A stretch of DNA of 64,000 bases from Bifidobacterium imperatoris (GTDB lineage: Bacteria > Actinomycetota > Actinomycetes > Actinomycetales > Bifidobacteriaceae), in assembly GCF_002860405.1 (NCBI RefSeq), contig NZ_NMWV01000011.1:148524-212523 (forward strand). The letters run 5' to 3'. Made by a program: the position numbers and the translations under genes. Below, piece after piece: positions 54,372 through 63,149 of this stretch. The notes under the pieces were generated by a model that was not told where the DNA came from, searched no databases, and worked only from the letters and a program-made list of their open reading frames with translations. Position 1 is the stretch's first letter. Each line of letters starts with the position of its first letter.

Positions 54372-54399
54372 TCGATACGATTACCATAGAATCTTTTCC

Positions 54400-54438
54400 G
54401 TACCCCTGTGCGACACGCCGAGTGTTGCACAGGGGTAC
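54400..54438 (+). terminator. Hairpin between adk and infA
   Basis: GTACCCCTGTGC (54400-54411) and GCACAGGGGTAC (54427-54438) form 12 perfect pairs, with an inner ACAC/GTGT extension. No T run follows. Terminator or attenuator. Confidence 0.6.
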
Positions 54439-54528
54439 CTCTGTATACGCCCTTGTATATATTTGACATTTGGTGTGTCTTCGTATGCACCCGTAGTAAT
54501 TCGTCCAACGATAGGAAACCAGAGGCAC

Positions 54529-54747
54529 ATGGCAAAAGACGGTGTGATTGAAGTCGAAGGTCAGGTAGTGGAGGCATTGCCGAACGCGATGTTCCGCGTT
54601 GAGCTCGAAAACAAGCACATCGTGCTCGCCACTATCTCCGGCAAGATGCGTAAGAACTACATCCGCATTCTGCCTCAGGATCGCGTGGTGCTTGAAATGA
54701 GCCCCTACGACCTGAACCGCGGACGCATTACGTACCGCTATAAGTAA
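54529..54747 (+). CDS. infA: Translation initiation factor IF-1
   Basis: A 72-residue OB-fold factor binding the 30S A site. [40 protein letters not shown] and [20 protein letters not shown] are diagnostic. ATG 54529; the open frame to 54463 is upstream leader. Followed by rpmJ after 21 bases. Confidence 0.98.
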   Translation: MAKDGVIEVEGQVVEALPNAMFRVELENKHIVLATISGKMRKNYIRILPQDRVVLEMSPYDLNRGRITYRYK

Positions 54748-54768
54748 AGGTACAAGTAAAGGATAACC

Positions 54769-54882
54769 ATGAAGGTCAGCCCTAGTGTGAAGCGAATCTG
54801 CGAAAACTGCCGCGTGATTCGTCGTCACGGCCGCGTCATGGTGATCTGCACCAACCCTCGCCACAAGCAGCGTCAGGGCTGA
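54769..54882 (+). CDS. rpmJ: 50S ribosomal protein L36
   Basis: A 37-residue protein: [20 protein letters not shown], then [15 protein letters not shown]. Zinc ligands C11, C14, C27 and H32 are all present (C+ form). AAAGGATAACC precedes the ATG. Confidence 0.97.
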   Translation: MKVSPSVKRICENCRVIRRHGRVMVICTNPRHKQRQG

Positions 54883-54925
54883 GAGCAGATTCTCCAGCGG
54901 CACAAGTAAATAAGGCACTCACTCA

Positions 54926-54976
54926 CAGTGCTTCCCGAAAGGGAACGACACTGAACCACGGGTACGTAGGCCCGTG
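54926..54976 (+). promoter_or_regulatory. Two-hairpin leader upstream of rpsM
   Basis: Hairpin 1: CAGTG-C-TTCCC-GAAA-GGGAA-CGA-CACTG (54926-54953), closed by a GNRA tetraloop. Hairpin 2: CACGGG-N8-CCCGTG (54957-54976). Both lie in the 147-base rpmJ-rpsM gap, where enteric and Bacillus alpha/rpsM leaders carry S4-responsive structures. Confidence 0.6.
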
Positions 54977-55029
54977 CCGGATTACCGGGCGAGCGGGTGC
55001 AAGACCTACGGCAACAAGAAGGAATCGCA

Positions 55030-55407
55030 ATGGCACGTCTTGCCGGAGTCGACATCCCCAATGAGAAGCGCATCGAGATCGCCCTCACCTACATTTTCGG
55101 TGTGGGTCGCACTCGTGCCAAGGAAACGCTTGCCGCGACCGGTATCAACCCGGACATCCGCGTCAAGGATCTTACCGACGAGCAGCTGATTACGCTGCGT
55201 GACTACCTCGAGGCCAACTACAAGATCGAGGGCGATCTGCGTCGTGAAATCGATGCGGACATTCGTCGCAAGATTCAGATCAACTGCTACCAAGGCCAGC
55301 GTCACCGTAAGGGACTTCCTGTGCGCGGTCAGCGCACCAAGACCAACGCTCGCACCCGCAAGGGCCCGAAGCGTACGGTCGCCGGAAAGAAGAAGGCCAC
55401 CAAGTAA
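55030..55407 (+). CDS. rpsM: 30S ribosomal protein S13
   Basis: A 125-residue S13 of the 30S head that contacts P-site t[43 protein letters not shown] and [20 protein letters not shown] are diagnostic. ATG 55030 with AGAAGGAATCGCA upstream; earlier in-frame starts lie in the leader. First gene of the alpha segment. Confidence 0.98.
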   Translation: MARLAGVDIPNEKRIEIALTYIFGVGRTRAKETLAATGINPDIRVKDLTDEQLITLRDYLEANYKIEGDLRREIDADIRRKIQINCYQGQRHRKGLPVRGQRTKTNARTRKGPKRTVAGKKKATK

Positions 55408-55428
55408 GAGTGGCATGATCCGAGCCAC

Positions 55429-55445
55429 GGGATGAATGCCATCCC
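55429..55445 (+). promoter_or_regulatory. Small hairpin between rpsM and rpsK
   Basis: GGGATG-AATGC-CATCCC (six pairs, five-base loop) within the 86-base gap. Significance unknown. Confidence 0.4.
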
Positions 55446-55493
55446 ATCGCCCGGGCACAATCAACAAAGTTCGTTACTAGGAAACGAGGGTCA

Positions 55494-55892
55494 ATGGCAG
55501 CTCCAAAGCAAGCCGCTCGTAAGCCTCGTCGTCGCGATCGCAAGTCGGTCCCGGTCGGCCAGGCTCACATCAAGTCCACTTTCAACAACACGATCATTTC
55601 CATCACCGATCCGTCCGGCGCTGTGGTGTCCTGGGCCTCCGGTGGCGATGTCGGTTTCAAGGGCTCCCGTAAGTCCACGCCGTACGCTGCTGGTATGGCT
55701 GCCGAGTCCGCTGCTCGCAAGGCAATGGAACACGGTGTCAAGAAGGTCGACGTGTTCGTCAAGGGCCCGGGTTCCGGTCGTGAAACCGCTATCCGCTCCC
55801 TGCAGTCCGCGGGCCTCGAAGTCGGTTCCATCACCGACGTCACCCCGCAAGCCCACAACGGCGTTCGTCCTCCGAAGCGTCGTCGCGTCTGA
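55494..55892 (+). CDS. rpsK: 30S ribosomal protein S11
   Basis: A 132-residue S11 of the platform near the E site. [40 protein letters not shown] and [20 protein letters not shown] are diagnostic. GAAACGAGGGTCA precedes the ATG. It is followed by rpoA with no rpsD between. Confidence 0.98.
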   Translation: MAAPKQAARKPRRRDRKSVPVGQAHIKSTFNNTIISITDPSGAVVSWASGGDVGFKGSRKSTPYAAGMAAESAARKAMEHGVKKVDVFVKGPGSGRETAIRSLQSAGLEVGSITDVTPQAHNGVRPPKRRRV

Positions 55893-55972
55893 GCACTCAG
55901 CAATACCAAATCAATCCAAAACCGCTTAACCGGTGAGTGCACCACCGAGTTCAAGCTGAAAGGATAACCACA

Positions 55973-56968
55973 GTGCTTATTGCACAGCGTCCGACTCTGA
56001 CCGAGGAATCCCTGAATCCGCAGCGCTCCCGCTTCACCATCGAGCCGCTCGAGCCTGGCTTCGGCTATACGCTCGGCAACTCGCTGCGTCGCACGCTGTT
56101 GAGCTCCATCCCTGGTGCGGCTGTGACCTCTGTGCGTATCTCCGGTGCTCTGCATGAGTTCACCACTCTGCCGGGCGTCCAGGAAGACGTCACCGAGATT
56201 CTGCTCAACATCAAGGGCATTGTGCTCACCAGCGAATACGACGAGCCTGTGGTCATGTACCTGCGCAAGAGCGGCAAGGGCGAAGCTACCGCCGGGGATA
56301 TCACCCCGCCGGCCGGCGTCACCATTGCCAATCCGGATCAGCACATCGCTACCCTCGCTGAAGATGGCGAGCTCGAGATTGAGTTCACCGTCGAGCGTGG
56401 CCGCGGCTATGTGCCGGCTCAGATGAACAAGCAGGACAATGGTGAAATTGGCCGCATTCCGGTTGATTCCATCTACTCCCCGGTGCTCAAGGTGAGCTAC
56501 AAGGTCGAGGCCACCCGTGTGGAACAGCGCACGGACTTCGACAAGCTCATTCTGGACGTGGAGACCAAGCCCGCCATCTCCCCGCGTGATGCGGTGGCTT
56601 CCGCTGGTTCGACCCTGGTGGAGCTCTTCGGCCTGTGCCGTGAGCTCAACACTCAGGCCGAAGGCGTTGAAGTTGGTCCGGCCCCGGTGGCCGAGGAGAC
56701 CAACCCTGAGATGGCTGTTCCGATTGAGGACCTCAACTTGACGCAGCGTTCTTACAACTGCCTCAAGCGCGAGGGTATTCACACCATCGGTGAGCTTGTC
56801 TCCCACACCGAGCAGGACCTGCTCGACATCCGCAATTTCGGTATGAAGTCGATCGATGAGGTCAAGGAGAAGCTGCAGGCTTTGGGCCTGAGCCTCAAGT
56901 CCTCGCCGATGGCCTTCGACACCAATAATCTCGAAGGTGGCACTTTCTTCTCGCCGGAAGACGAGTGA
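55973..56968 (+). CDS. rpoA: RNA polymerase alpha subunit
   Basis: A 331-residue alpha subunit. The N-terminal domain contains [20 protein letters not shown] and [19 protein letters not shown] (dimer interface). The C-terminal domain contains [20 protein letters not shown], then [19 protein letters not shown] (promoter-UP and activator contacts). GTG 55973 follows AAAGGATAACCACA; the open frame to 55937 is leader. Followed by rplQ after 92 bases. Confidence 0.98.
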   Translation: MLIAQRPTLTEESLNPQRSRFTIEPLEPGFGYTLGNSLRRTLLSSIPGAAVTSVRISGALHEFTTLPGVQEDVTEILLNIKGIVLTSEYDEPVVMYLRKSGKGEATAGDITPPAGVTIANPDQHIATLAEDGELEIEFTVERGRGYVPAQMNKQDNGEIGRIPVDSIYSPVLKVSYKVEATRVEQRTDFDKLILDVETKPAISPRDAVASAGSTLVELFGLCRELNTQAEGVEVGPAPVAEETNPEMAVPIEDLNLTQRSYNCLKREGIHTIGELVSHTEQDLLDIRNFGMKSIDEVKEKLQALGLSLKSSPMAFDTNNLEGGTFFSPEDE

Positions 56969-57060
56969 TCTGCCTCTTTTGACAAACCGTCCGTAATGGC
57001 ATGCGGATGTTCGGGCATATGCCCACCTGCATGCCAGGCGGATAATAAGGAGTAAACCCA

Positions 57061-57558
57061 ATGCCTACACCTAAGAAGGGCCCGCGTCTGGCTTCCAGCC
57101 CTGCGCACGAGCGCCTCATGCTGGCAAACATGGCGACCAGCCTGTTCCAGAACGGCCGCATCACCACCACTCTGCCGAAGGCCAAGCGTCTTCGCCCGCT
57201 GGCTGAGCGTCTGATCACCTTCGCCAAGCGTGGTGATCTGCACTCCCGTCGTCGTGTGATGCGCGTCATCCGCAACAAGTCTGTGGTGCACGTTCTGTTC
57301 ACCCAGATTGCCGAGCAGATGGAACAGCGTGAAGGTGGCTACACCCGTATCGTCAAGATTGCTCCGCGCGTTGGCGATTCTTCCCCGGCTGCCATCATCG
57401 AGCTCGTGACCGAGCCGGTGGCTAAGAAGGCTGTCGTGAAGGAAGCTGAAGCTGCTACCAAGGTTGCTGACGAAGCTCCGGCTGCTGAAGCTGCTGCTAC
57501 CGAGGCTCCGGCTGAGGAGACCGCTGCTGCTGAGGCTCCGGCCGAGAACGCCGAGTGA
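57061..57558 (+). CDS. rplQ: 50S ribosomal protein L17 with Ala-rich tail
   Basis: A 165-residue L17 at the tunnel exit. [40 protein letters not shown] and [20 protein letters not shown] are conserved. After about residue 115 a repetitive Ala/Glu/Pro tail ([20 protein letters not shown]) adds ~45 residues. AATAAGGAGTAAACCCA precedes the ATG. Last gene of the superoperon. Confidence 0.98.
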   Translation: MPTPKKGPRLASSPAHERLMLANMATSLFQNGRITTTLPKAKRLRPLAERLITFAKRGDLHSRRRVMRVIRNKSVVHVLFTQIAEQMEQREGGYTRIVKIAPRVGDSSPAAIIELVTEPVAKKAVVKEAEAATKVADEAPAAEAAATEAPAEETAAAEAPAENAE

Positions 57559-57587
57559 GCATCTCGCTGAATTAGCGCTTAGCTAAG

Positions 57588-57626
57588 CAAAGAGGGTTGG
57601 AATCCAAGTGATTCCAACCCTCTTTC
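57588..57626 (+). terminator. Terminator at end of the ribosomal superoperon
   Basis: AGAGGGTTGGAAT (57591-57603) pairs with ATTCCAACCCTCT (57611-57623), followed by TTC; A-rich before and T-rich after the stem. Confidence 0.93.
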
Positions 57627-57654
57627 GCATATGCGCACATAAAGCTTTGTATTT

Positions 57655-57755
57655 TTCCACGGTGTGGCAATTTTCCCACGGTGTGGTATTGCAAAACGGC
57701 TTTATTCTGCGGTTTATGCTGTTCCGCAAATAAATGGTTTACCACGCCGTGGAGC
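57655..57755. repeat. Three copies of tCCACGGtGTGGt motif between rplQ and truA
   Basis: CCACGGTGTGG at 57657-57667 and 57676-57686 (19 bases apart), and CCACGCCGTGG at 57742-57752, whose flanks match in the reverse orientation (CTCCACGGCGTGGTAAA). They lie in the convergent gap after the superoperon terminator. Confidence 0.6.
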
Positions 57756-57773
57756 TTTTGCTGCATGGTGAGC

Positions 57774-58688
57774 TTACGGCAGTGTGCGCACGGCGCGGAT
57801 GGCTTCGGCTCGCGTGGCCAACTGGTCATCAGCAGGATAGGCAATGTGTTCCAACGTCAATCCCTGCGGCGCAATCGGACCACTTGATCCCTCGCGCACC
57901 GGTTCAGCCATTTTTCCGGCGAACCAATCCAAAGATTTACGGCCGGAGCCAACCTTGACGCATGAACCGACCAAAGAGCGCACCATATTGCGCGCAAAGG
58001 CATCGGCCACAATCGTAAATACCAATAAACCAGACTCCAACGAAGGTGTCCGATACGCTTCACCCATCGCCAAACCATCCGGTACCAGTGGAGTAGCCGG
58101 CACCCGCCTCCAATATGCGGTTTTCACCTCTCGTATCGTCGTACCTCCAGGATTCGGCGTTGCAAACGAGCCAAAATCATGCAGCCCTATCGTCATTGCT
58201 GCAGCTTGATTCATCACATCGATATCCAGCGATTCATCCACGCGCAGTACACAGCCTCGCAACCGCGGATCAACCTCACTTGAGCGATCGGCCACGCGAT
58301 ACACATATGTGCGTTCCAAAGCAGAGAATCGTGCATCAAAACCATCTGGTGCCACGGACACCTGATGAATCACAATGTCAGCAGGCAGTACAGCCTTCAA
58401 ACGTCGTGCCAAAGCCTCGCAGACCGACACATTCATATGACCCATGCAGCGGGCCAGCACATCATCGCTGACGTCCAAATGCGCCACCTGATGCGAGGCA
58501 TGCACGCCGGTATCCGTGCGGCCGGCCACCGTGAGGCGCAACGGTTCATCGGCATCATTTACAGGCACTCGCAGTACTTTATGCAACGCGTCTTCAATCG
58601 TGCCCTGAACGGTACGAAGTTCGGGCTGGCGAGCCCAGCCGAAGAATCCGCCGCCATCATATGCAAGGTCAATTCGCAGTCGTGTCAT
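57774..58688 (-). CDS. truA: tRNA pseudouridine synthase A
   Basis: A 304-residue pseudouridine synthase modifying positions 38-40 of the tRNA anticodon stem-loop. RLRIDLAYDGGGFFGWARQP opens the protein. The catalytic Asp lies in VAGRTDTGVHASHQVAHLDV. FATPNPGGTTIREVKTAYWR and ADAFARNMVRSLVGSCVKVG are the later family blocks. The ATG at 58688 is chosen; the open frame to 58748 adds a hydrophobic, non-homologous leader. Located after rplQ as in many actinobacteria, but convergent here. Confidence 0.96.
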   Translation of the reverse strand: MTRLRIDLAYDGGGFFGWARQPELRTVQGTIEDALHKVLRVPVNDADEPLRLTVAGRTDTGVHASHQVAHLDVSDDVLARCMGHMNVSVCEALARRLKAVLPADIVIHQVSVAPDGFDARFSALERTYVYRVADRSSEVDPRLRGCVLRVDESLDIDVMNQAAAMTIGLHDFGSFATPNPGGTTIREVKTAYWRRVPATPLVPDGLAMGEAYRTPSLESGLLVFTIVADAFARNMVRSLVGSCVKVGSGRKSLDWFAGKMAEPVREGSSGPIAPQGLTLEHIAYPADDQLATRAEAIRAVRTLP

Positions 58689-58848
58689 AGCCCACCATCT
58701 TAACGAGAGTAGCGCCGCAAGTGACCTGCCCGTAACAAACCAGCACATTTGATGAAACGGTGCGGCCCTAGGTTATAACCATCAAACCCAGTCGCGGTGG
58801 GTAGGCGTGAGCGCGCGCCAAAGCCGCAACAGCAAGGAGCATGGCACG

Positions 58849-61029
58849 ATGATTGAATCAGCCGCACACAAGCTGGCCCATGAATTGGTGAACCGCCGCG
58901 AAGCGATCAACCGTGAGTTGTCTCGAAACGGTGTGCGTTTCGGCATTTACAAGAACAACGAGTATCACGACCGACTGTTTCCTTATGATCCGGTTCCGCG
59001 CATCATCGAATCCGATGAATTCGATGAGCTGGAGAAGGGCTTGAAGCAGCGCGTCAATGCGTTGAACGCCTATCTGAAAGACATCTATTCGGACAAATCA
59101 ATTATCCACGATGGCGTAGTGCCGGAAGAATATGTGTACACTTCGGCTGGTTACTTCCCACAGGTGAACGGCGTCACCCCTCCCGGTGGAATTTTTGCGC
59201 ATATCGCTGGTGAGGATCTGGTGCAGGGCGAGGACGGCCGCTGGTGGGTGCTTGAAGATAACCTACGCATTCCTTCCGGTGCCAGCTATCCACTGTTCGT
59301 GCGCGATATTGAACGCCGTATCTCTCCCCGACTGTTCCGCGATGTGCGTATTCGAGATAATCGTGAATACCCTCGACTGCTGCGCAAAGCTATGGATTTC
59401 GTCTCCACTGAAGGCATCGCTGTGGTGTTGACTCCAGGGCGCTACAACTCCGCGTTCTTCGAGCACGCCTATTTGGCGGAGAAAACCGGTGCCGCCCTTG
59501 CTTTCCCTGAAGATCTTGAGGTTGTGGACAACAAGGTGTTCTTCCTTGACTACGCTGGCAAGCGTCACCGCGTAGGCGTGGTATATCGCCGTTTGTCCGA
59601 TGAGTATTTGGATCCGTTCGCTTTCAACCCGGATTCTGTGATTGGTGTGCCAGGAATCCTGTCCGCTTACCGTGCAGGCAATGTGGCCATTGTCAATGCG
59701 CCTGGTAATGGTGCTGCGGATGATAAGGCCATCTATTACTTCGTGCCGCAGATGATTAAGTACTACCTCGGTGAGGAGCCTATTCTGCACAATGCGCCCA
59801 CGTATATGCCGATGTTCGAGGCCGACCGCAAGGAAGTACTCGATCGTATGGGTGAGCTGGTCATTAAGGATGTGGCTGAGGCCGGTGGCTATGGTGTGGT
59901 GTTTGGTTCTTCGCTGGACGCCGCCGCACGCGAGGAACTGGCCGATCGTATCAAGGAAGACCCGCGCCGATTCATTGCGCAAGAGGTCATCCAGTTCCGT
60001 GATATTGATGTCGTTGACCCACAGACTGGTGAAATGTCGCCGCGCAAGTGCGATCTACGCGCCTTCGTGGTGACCGGTAAGAGCACGCACGTATGGTATT
60101 CCGGCCTGACTCGCTACTCGTCTGTGCCCGGCCAGATGATTGTGAACTCGTCTCAAGGCGGCGGCTTCAAGGATACTTGGGTGTTGGCTCCTGAAACCGG
60201 CGTGGAACATGAGCTCGGTGCCGAGGTGCAGATTGCGAACCTTCTGAGCCAGTCCCGCCACCATTCACTCTCCTTGGTGACCGCCTCCAAGGCGGACAAC
60301 CTGTATTGGCTGGGCCGATACACTGAACGTGCCTTCACTACGTTGAACCAGTTCTTCCCGTTCTATGACCGCGTGATGGATACTGATGTGGATGCCTTCC
60401 GCCCGTTTGCTCATGCGCTTGATCTGCCTGAAGACTTCGAAGACTTCGACGAGTTCGTCAAGAGTTTCCTTTACGACGGCTCCAATCCTGATTCCGTGCG
60501 TTCTGCGGTCACCGCAGCATTCAATAATGCGGTGATTCTGCGCCCGGAGCTGAGCTCTCGTTTGCTGCAGTATGTGGAACTGGCCATGACCAACATCACC
60601 GACGCAGCCAAGAAAGCCGCCGATGCGGATGATATTTACAATCAGCGCGACATCGCCGACGACATGCTCGCCTTCTGGGGAGGCATTGAAAACTCGCCGG
60701 TCGATCCCACACTGAAGGCGTTCGTATTCATTGGTAAGTACTTGGAGCGTATCGACCTGTATACGCGCTTCGGTCTGTCGATGGAAGAAATGGATGCTCC
60801 GCTGAGGAAGCTCGCGTCTTATTCGATGGTGCTAGACGGTATGCCATTGCCGAGCTGCTTCGCAGATGGCTTGAGCTGGCTGGTGGGCCAGCTGCCGGCT
60901 CGCGGCTACGATCAGGTAGCTACGCTGCTCAAGAAGTATCTCGATGACTATTCGGGTCGTGTCAGCGCTTTGGCAATCAAGGACATGGGCTCGTTGAGCG
61001 CCATGAATATGGACGCCAAGCGCTTCTGA
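58849..61029 (+). CDS. Circularly permuted ATP-grasp ligase fused to alpha-E domain
   Basis: A 726-residue fusion. Residues about 1-460 form a circularly permuted ATP-grasp (CP_ATPgrasp, DUF404/DUF407 type): PYDPVPRIIESDEFDELEKG, VNGVTPPGGIFAHIAGEDLV and RWWVLEDNLRIPSGASYPLF contain the family nucleotide/metal residues, and later VIKDVAEAGGYGVVFGSSL, RFIAQEVIQFRDID and RKCDLRAFVVTG. Residues about 485-726 form an alpha-E (DUF403) domain beginning KADNLYWLGRYTERAFTTLN. In most bacteria the two are separate adjacent genes. Such ligases are predicted to make or attach short peptides, with a transglutaminase partner, which follows here. ATG 58849 with AAGGAG upstream is preferred over GTG 58807. 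Confidence 0.88.
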   Translation: MIESAAHKLAHELVNRREAINRELSRNGVRFGIYKNNEYHDRLFPYDPVPRIIESDEFDELEKGLKQRVNALNAYLKDIYSDKSIIHDGVVPEEYVYTSAGYFPQVNGVTPPGGIFAHIAGEDLVQGEDGRWWVLEDNLRIPSGASYPLFVRDIERRISPRLFRDVRIRDNREYPRLLRKAMDFVSTEGIAVVLTPGRYNSAFFEHAYLAEKTGAALAFPEDLEVVDNKVFFLDYAGKRHRVGVVYRRLSDEYLDPFAFNPDSVIGVPGILSAYRAGNVAIVNAPGNGAADDKAIYYFVPQMIKYYLGEEPILHNAPTYMPMFEADRKEVLDRMGELVIKDVAEAGGYGVVFGSSLDAAAREELADRIKEDPRRFIAQEVIQFRDIDVVDPQTGEMSPRKCDLRAFVVTGKSTHVWYSGLTRYSSVPGQMIVNSSQGGGFKDTWVLAPETGVEHELGAEVQIANLLSQSRHHSLSLVTASKADNLYWLGRYTERAFTTLNQFFPFYDRVMDTDVDAFRPFAHALDLPEDFEDFDEFVKSFLYDGSNPDSVRSAVTAAFNNAVILRPELSSRLLQYVELAMTNITDAAKKAADADDIYNQRDIADDMLAFWGGIENSPVDPTLKAFVFIGKYLERIDLYTRFGLSMEEMDAPLRKLASYSMVLDGMPLPSCFADGLSWLVGQLPARGYDQVATLLKKYLDDYSGRVSALAIKDMGSLSAMNMDAKRF

Positions 61030-61145
61030 CGCGTTGCAATGCTATGGTGAGATGCGGCAGGCTGGGCTACTCATAATAATGGAGCTTTGCGAGCCGCATC
61101 CACTGGAATTGCATCACCTATATTGCTGATATCGCAGGAGAAGTT

Positions 61146-61946
61146 GTGAAAAAACTCGTATTCGACTATGAGATGAAGCTCTCGTTCAGCTCTCCTGTTA
61201 CCGATCATCGATTCCAACTGCGTTGCATTCCGGCTACCGGCCCTCGCCAGCAGGTGATTGATGTGGAGGTTAAACTCCAGCCTGACGTTGAACTTGATAC
61301 CACGATTGATTCCTTTGATTCCGTGGTCATGACAGGTTTTATTCCTGAGCCGCATGATGTGTTCAGCTATTCGGTAACTGGTATTGCGTTTGTGGACAAC
61401 GCGCACATCAAGAAGGAAATCTACAAGCCGCTGTACCGCTTCAATTCCGCCTTGACCATTCCAGGCCCATGCGTGGAAGCGATGATTGATATGTGTGGCA
61501 AGCGTCTGGCCAAGCTCCCGGAGGACGCAACTCCAGTGCAGCGCGCCGTTGAAGTGATGGACGAAGTCTATAAGGCCTTCGTGTATACGCCAGGTTCCAC
61601 GACGATTCGTACCACCGCCGAACAGGCGCTCGCTCAGCGCAAGGGCGTTTGCCAGGATTATGCTCATGTGATGCTCTCGGTATGCCGCCATGTTGGGCTC
61701 ACCGCCCGATACATTGCCGGCTTGCTTGGTGGAGAAGGCGCCACTCATGCGTGGGTGGAGGTCTATCAGGGCGGGCGTTGGATCGGCTTGGATCCGACTC
61801 ATAACCGCATGGTTGACGATAACTACATCACCATCGCTCATGGTCGCGATTACCGTGATTGCATGCTCGATATCGGTATCTTCTCTGGATATAACGTCGA
61901 TCAATCCCAATGGGTCAATGCTTCAGTGCATGAGCAGATTTCGTGA
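61146..61946 (+). CDS. Transglutaminase-like cysteine peptidase partner of the ATP-grasp protein
   Basis: A 266-residue protein with an N-terminal beta-rich domain (LSFSSPVTDHRFQLRCIPAT, the bacterial transglutaminase N-terminal region). The transglutaminase core has Cys169 (KGVCQDYAHVML), His201 (ATHAWVEVY) and Asp216 (GLDPTHNRMV), an intact triad. IAHGRDYRDCMLDIGIFSGY near the end is typical of the family found with circularly permuted ATP-grasp/alpha-E genes. GTG 61146 follows CAGGAGAAGTT. It lies 116 bases after the ATP-grasp gene on the same strand. Likely cytoplasmic: no signal peptide. Confidence 0.88.
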   Translation: MKKLVFDYEMKLSFSSPVTDHRFQLRCIPATGPRQQVIDVEVKLQPDVELDTTIDSFDSVVMTGFIPEPHDVFSYSVTGIAFVDNAHIKKEIYKPLYRFNSALTIPGPCVEAMIDMCGKRLAKLPEDATPVQRAVEVMDEVYKAFVYTPGSTTIRTTAEQALAQRKGVCQDYAHVMLSVCRHVGLTARYIAGLLGGEGATHAWVEVYQGGRWIGLDPTHNRMVDDNYITIAHGRDYRDCMLDIGIFSGYNVDQSQWVNASVHEQIS

Positions 61947-62017
61947 TGAGCGACAAACCCGACTTGCCTCGTCGGCAAAGTATGGCATAATAAACAAGTT
62001 GCCTTTATGGGCAGCAT

Positions 62018-62102
62018 GGATGAATGTCCGAGCGGTCTAAGGAGCACGCCTCGAAAGCGTGTGAGGTGAAAGCCTCCGCGAGTTCGAATCTCGCTTCATC
62101 CG
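62018..62102 (+). tRNA. tRNA-Ser (CGA)
   Basis: Acceptor GGATGAA/TTCATCC with discriminator G, anticodon stem CACGC/GCGTG, loop CTCGAAA (CGA at 62052-62054). A long variable arm precedes the T arm CGAGTTCGAATCTCG. 85 bases; CCA not encoded. Confidence 0.95.
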
Positions 62103-62107
62103 CCTGT

Positions 62108-62135
62108 AAGGGTTCCGGTTTCCGGGGCCCTTTTT
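62108..62135 (+). terminator. Terminator after tRNA-Ser (CGA)
   Basis: AAGGGTTCCGG and CCGGGGCCCTT pair (two G-U) around TTT, followed by TTT. Confidence 0.88.
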
Positions 62136-62139
62136 GCGT

Positions 62140-63075
62140 TTATGAGTTTCGTTGCTCAAACAATGCGGCATCGCTGCTGGGATAGCCGAGCTGCATGGCC
62201 GTATAAGCATGCTTGGCCACCAATGCAGCCAGAATCATCGTGGTATCGGTATCAGGCTTCGCTTTGGTACTGGTTACGGCCTCTATCTCGGCGCGGGCGC
62301 AATCCATTTCGATAGCTGCCGTGGTAGGTACGTTCTGCTCACTGGCTTTGTCCGCAATGGTGACCGGATTGGCGAGCAGATTTTCGATGGCATACACCTT
62401 TTGACGAGGATCGGTATGCGCTGAGGAGTGCATGGTGTCAGCTAAAGATACCAATTGCTGGGCTGCGGTTTTGTGCATATCGCTCAACGGCAAGGTTGCT
62501 CCAGCGGTTGTTCCGCGCGCGGCAAGAACTTCGATAGCGAAGCCGGCACGGTCTTCAGCAAGAGCCATAGCATCTAGTGCCGATGCACTGATGGAAGCAG
62601 TGGTGACACCATCAAGTCGAGCAGGAGTCACCTCAGGAGCAGACTGGCCATACTTATCCGCCAATAGAGCAACTACCATCTTGGATTGTGCGTTGCGCAA
62701 AGCGCCTTCGGCAAAGCGGTCCGTGCAGTGGCCGGCAACATCAATCCAAGCCAATGGCGCGGCAAGCTCGGTGACGTAATACTGCAGTTGTGGCGTACCT
62801 TGAGACAGCGTATTACCGGCGCGTGCCGTGGTCAGAGCTTTTTCGCAGGGACTGAGCTGCTGTTCGGCTTCGGCTCGCCCAGCCAGACGAGGCATAGAGC
62901 ATGCGGATAATGCGCACAGCATGGCACCGGTGCATAGTGCGGCCACTAGTCGTTCGCCGTGGCGTTGGGCATAACATATGACAGATGATAGAGCACTCCC
63001 GATGTGTGGGTCTTCACTCCTGCGAAAGGCGGTGCAGGGCGATGCCGAATCGGAACTAGGGGAGTGTGTCTGCAT
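62140..63075 (-). CDS. Putative lipoprotein of unknown function
   Basis: A 311-residue protein with a hydrophobic segment and lipobox-like LCALSAC near residue 59 (cleavage before that Cys), suggesting export and lipid anchoring. The 40 residues before the signal look non-typical, so the true start may lie downstream. The mature part is Ala-rich and largely helical, with scattered cysteines (SPCEKALTTA, AGHCTDRFAEGAL, MDCARAEIE). I do not recognise a family. It is divergent from nusA, 74 bases apart. Confidence 0.6.
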   Translation of the reverse strand: MQTHSPSSDSASPCTAFRRSEDPHIGSALSSVICYAQRHGERLVAALCTGAMLCALSACSMPRLAGRAEAEQQLSPCEKALTTARAGNTLSQGTPQLQYYVTELAAPLAWIDVAGHCTDRFAEGALRNAQSKMVVALLADKYGQSAPEVTPARLDGVTTASISASALDAMALAEDRAGFAIEVLAARGTTAGATLPLSDMHKTAAQQLVSLADTMHSSAHTDPRQKVYAIENLLANPVTIADKASEQNVPTTAAIEMDCARAEIEAVTSTKAKPDTDTTMILAALVAKHAYTAMQLGYPSSDAALFEQRNS

Positions 63076-63149
63076 GGAAAACTAGACTAATAGCAAACTG
63101 TGACCATTCAAGGCCATGCGCCACATAACTTCATAGGAGGTACGGATCG

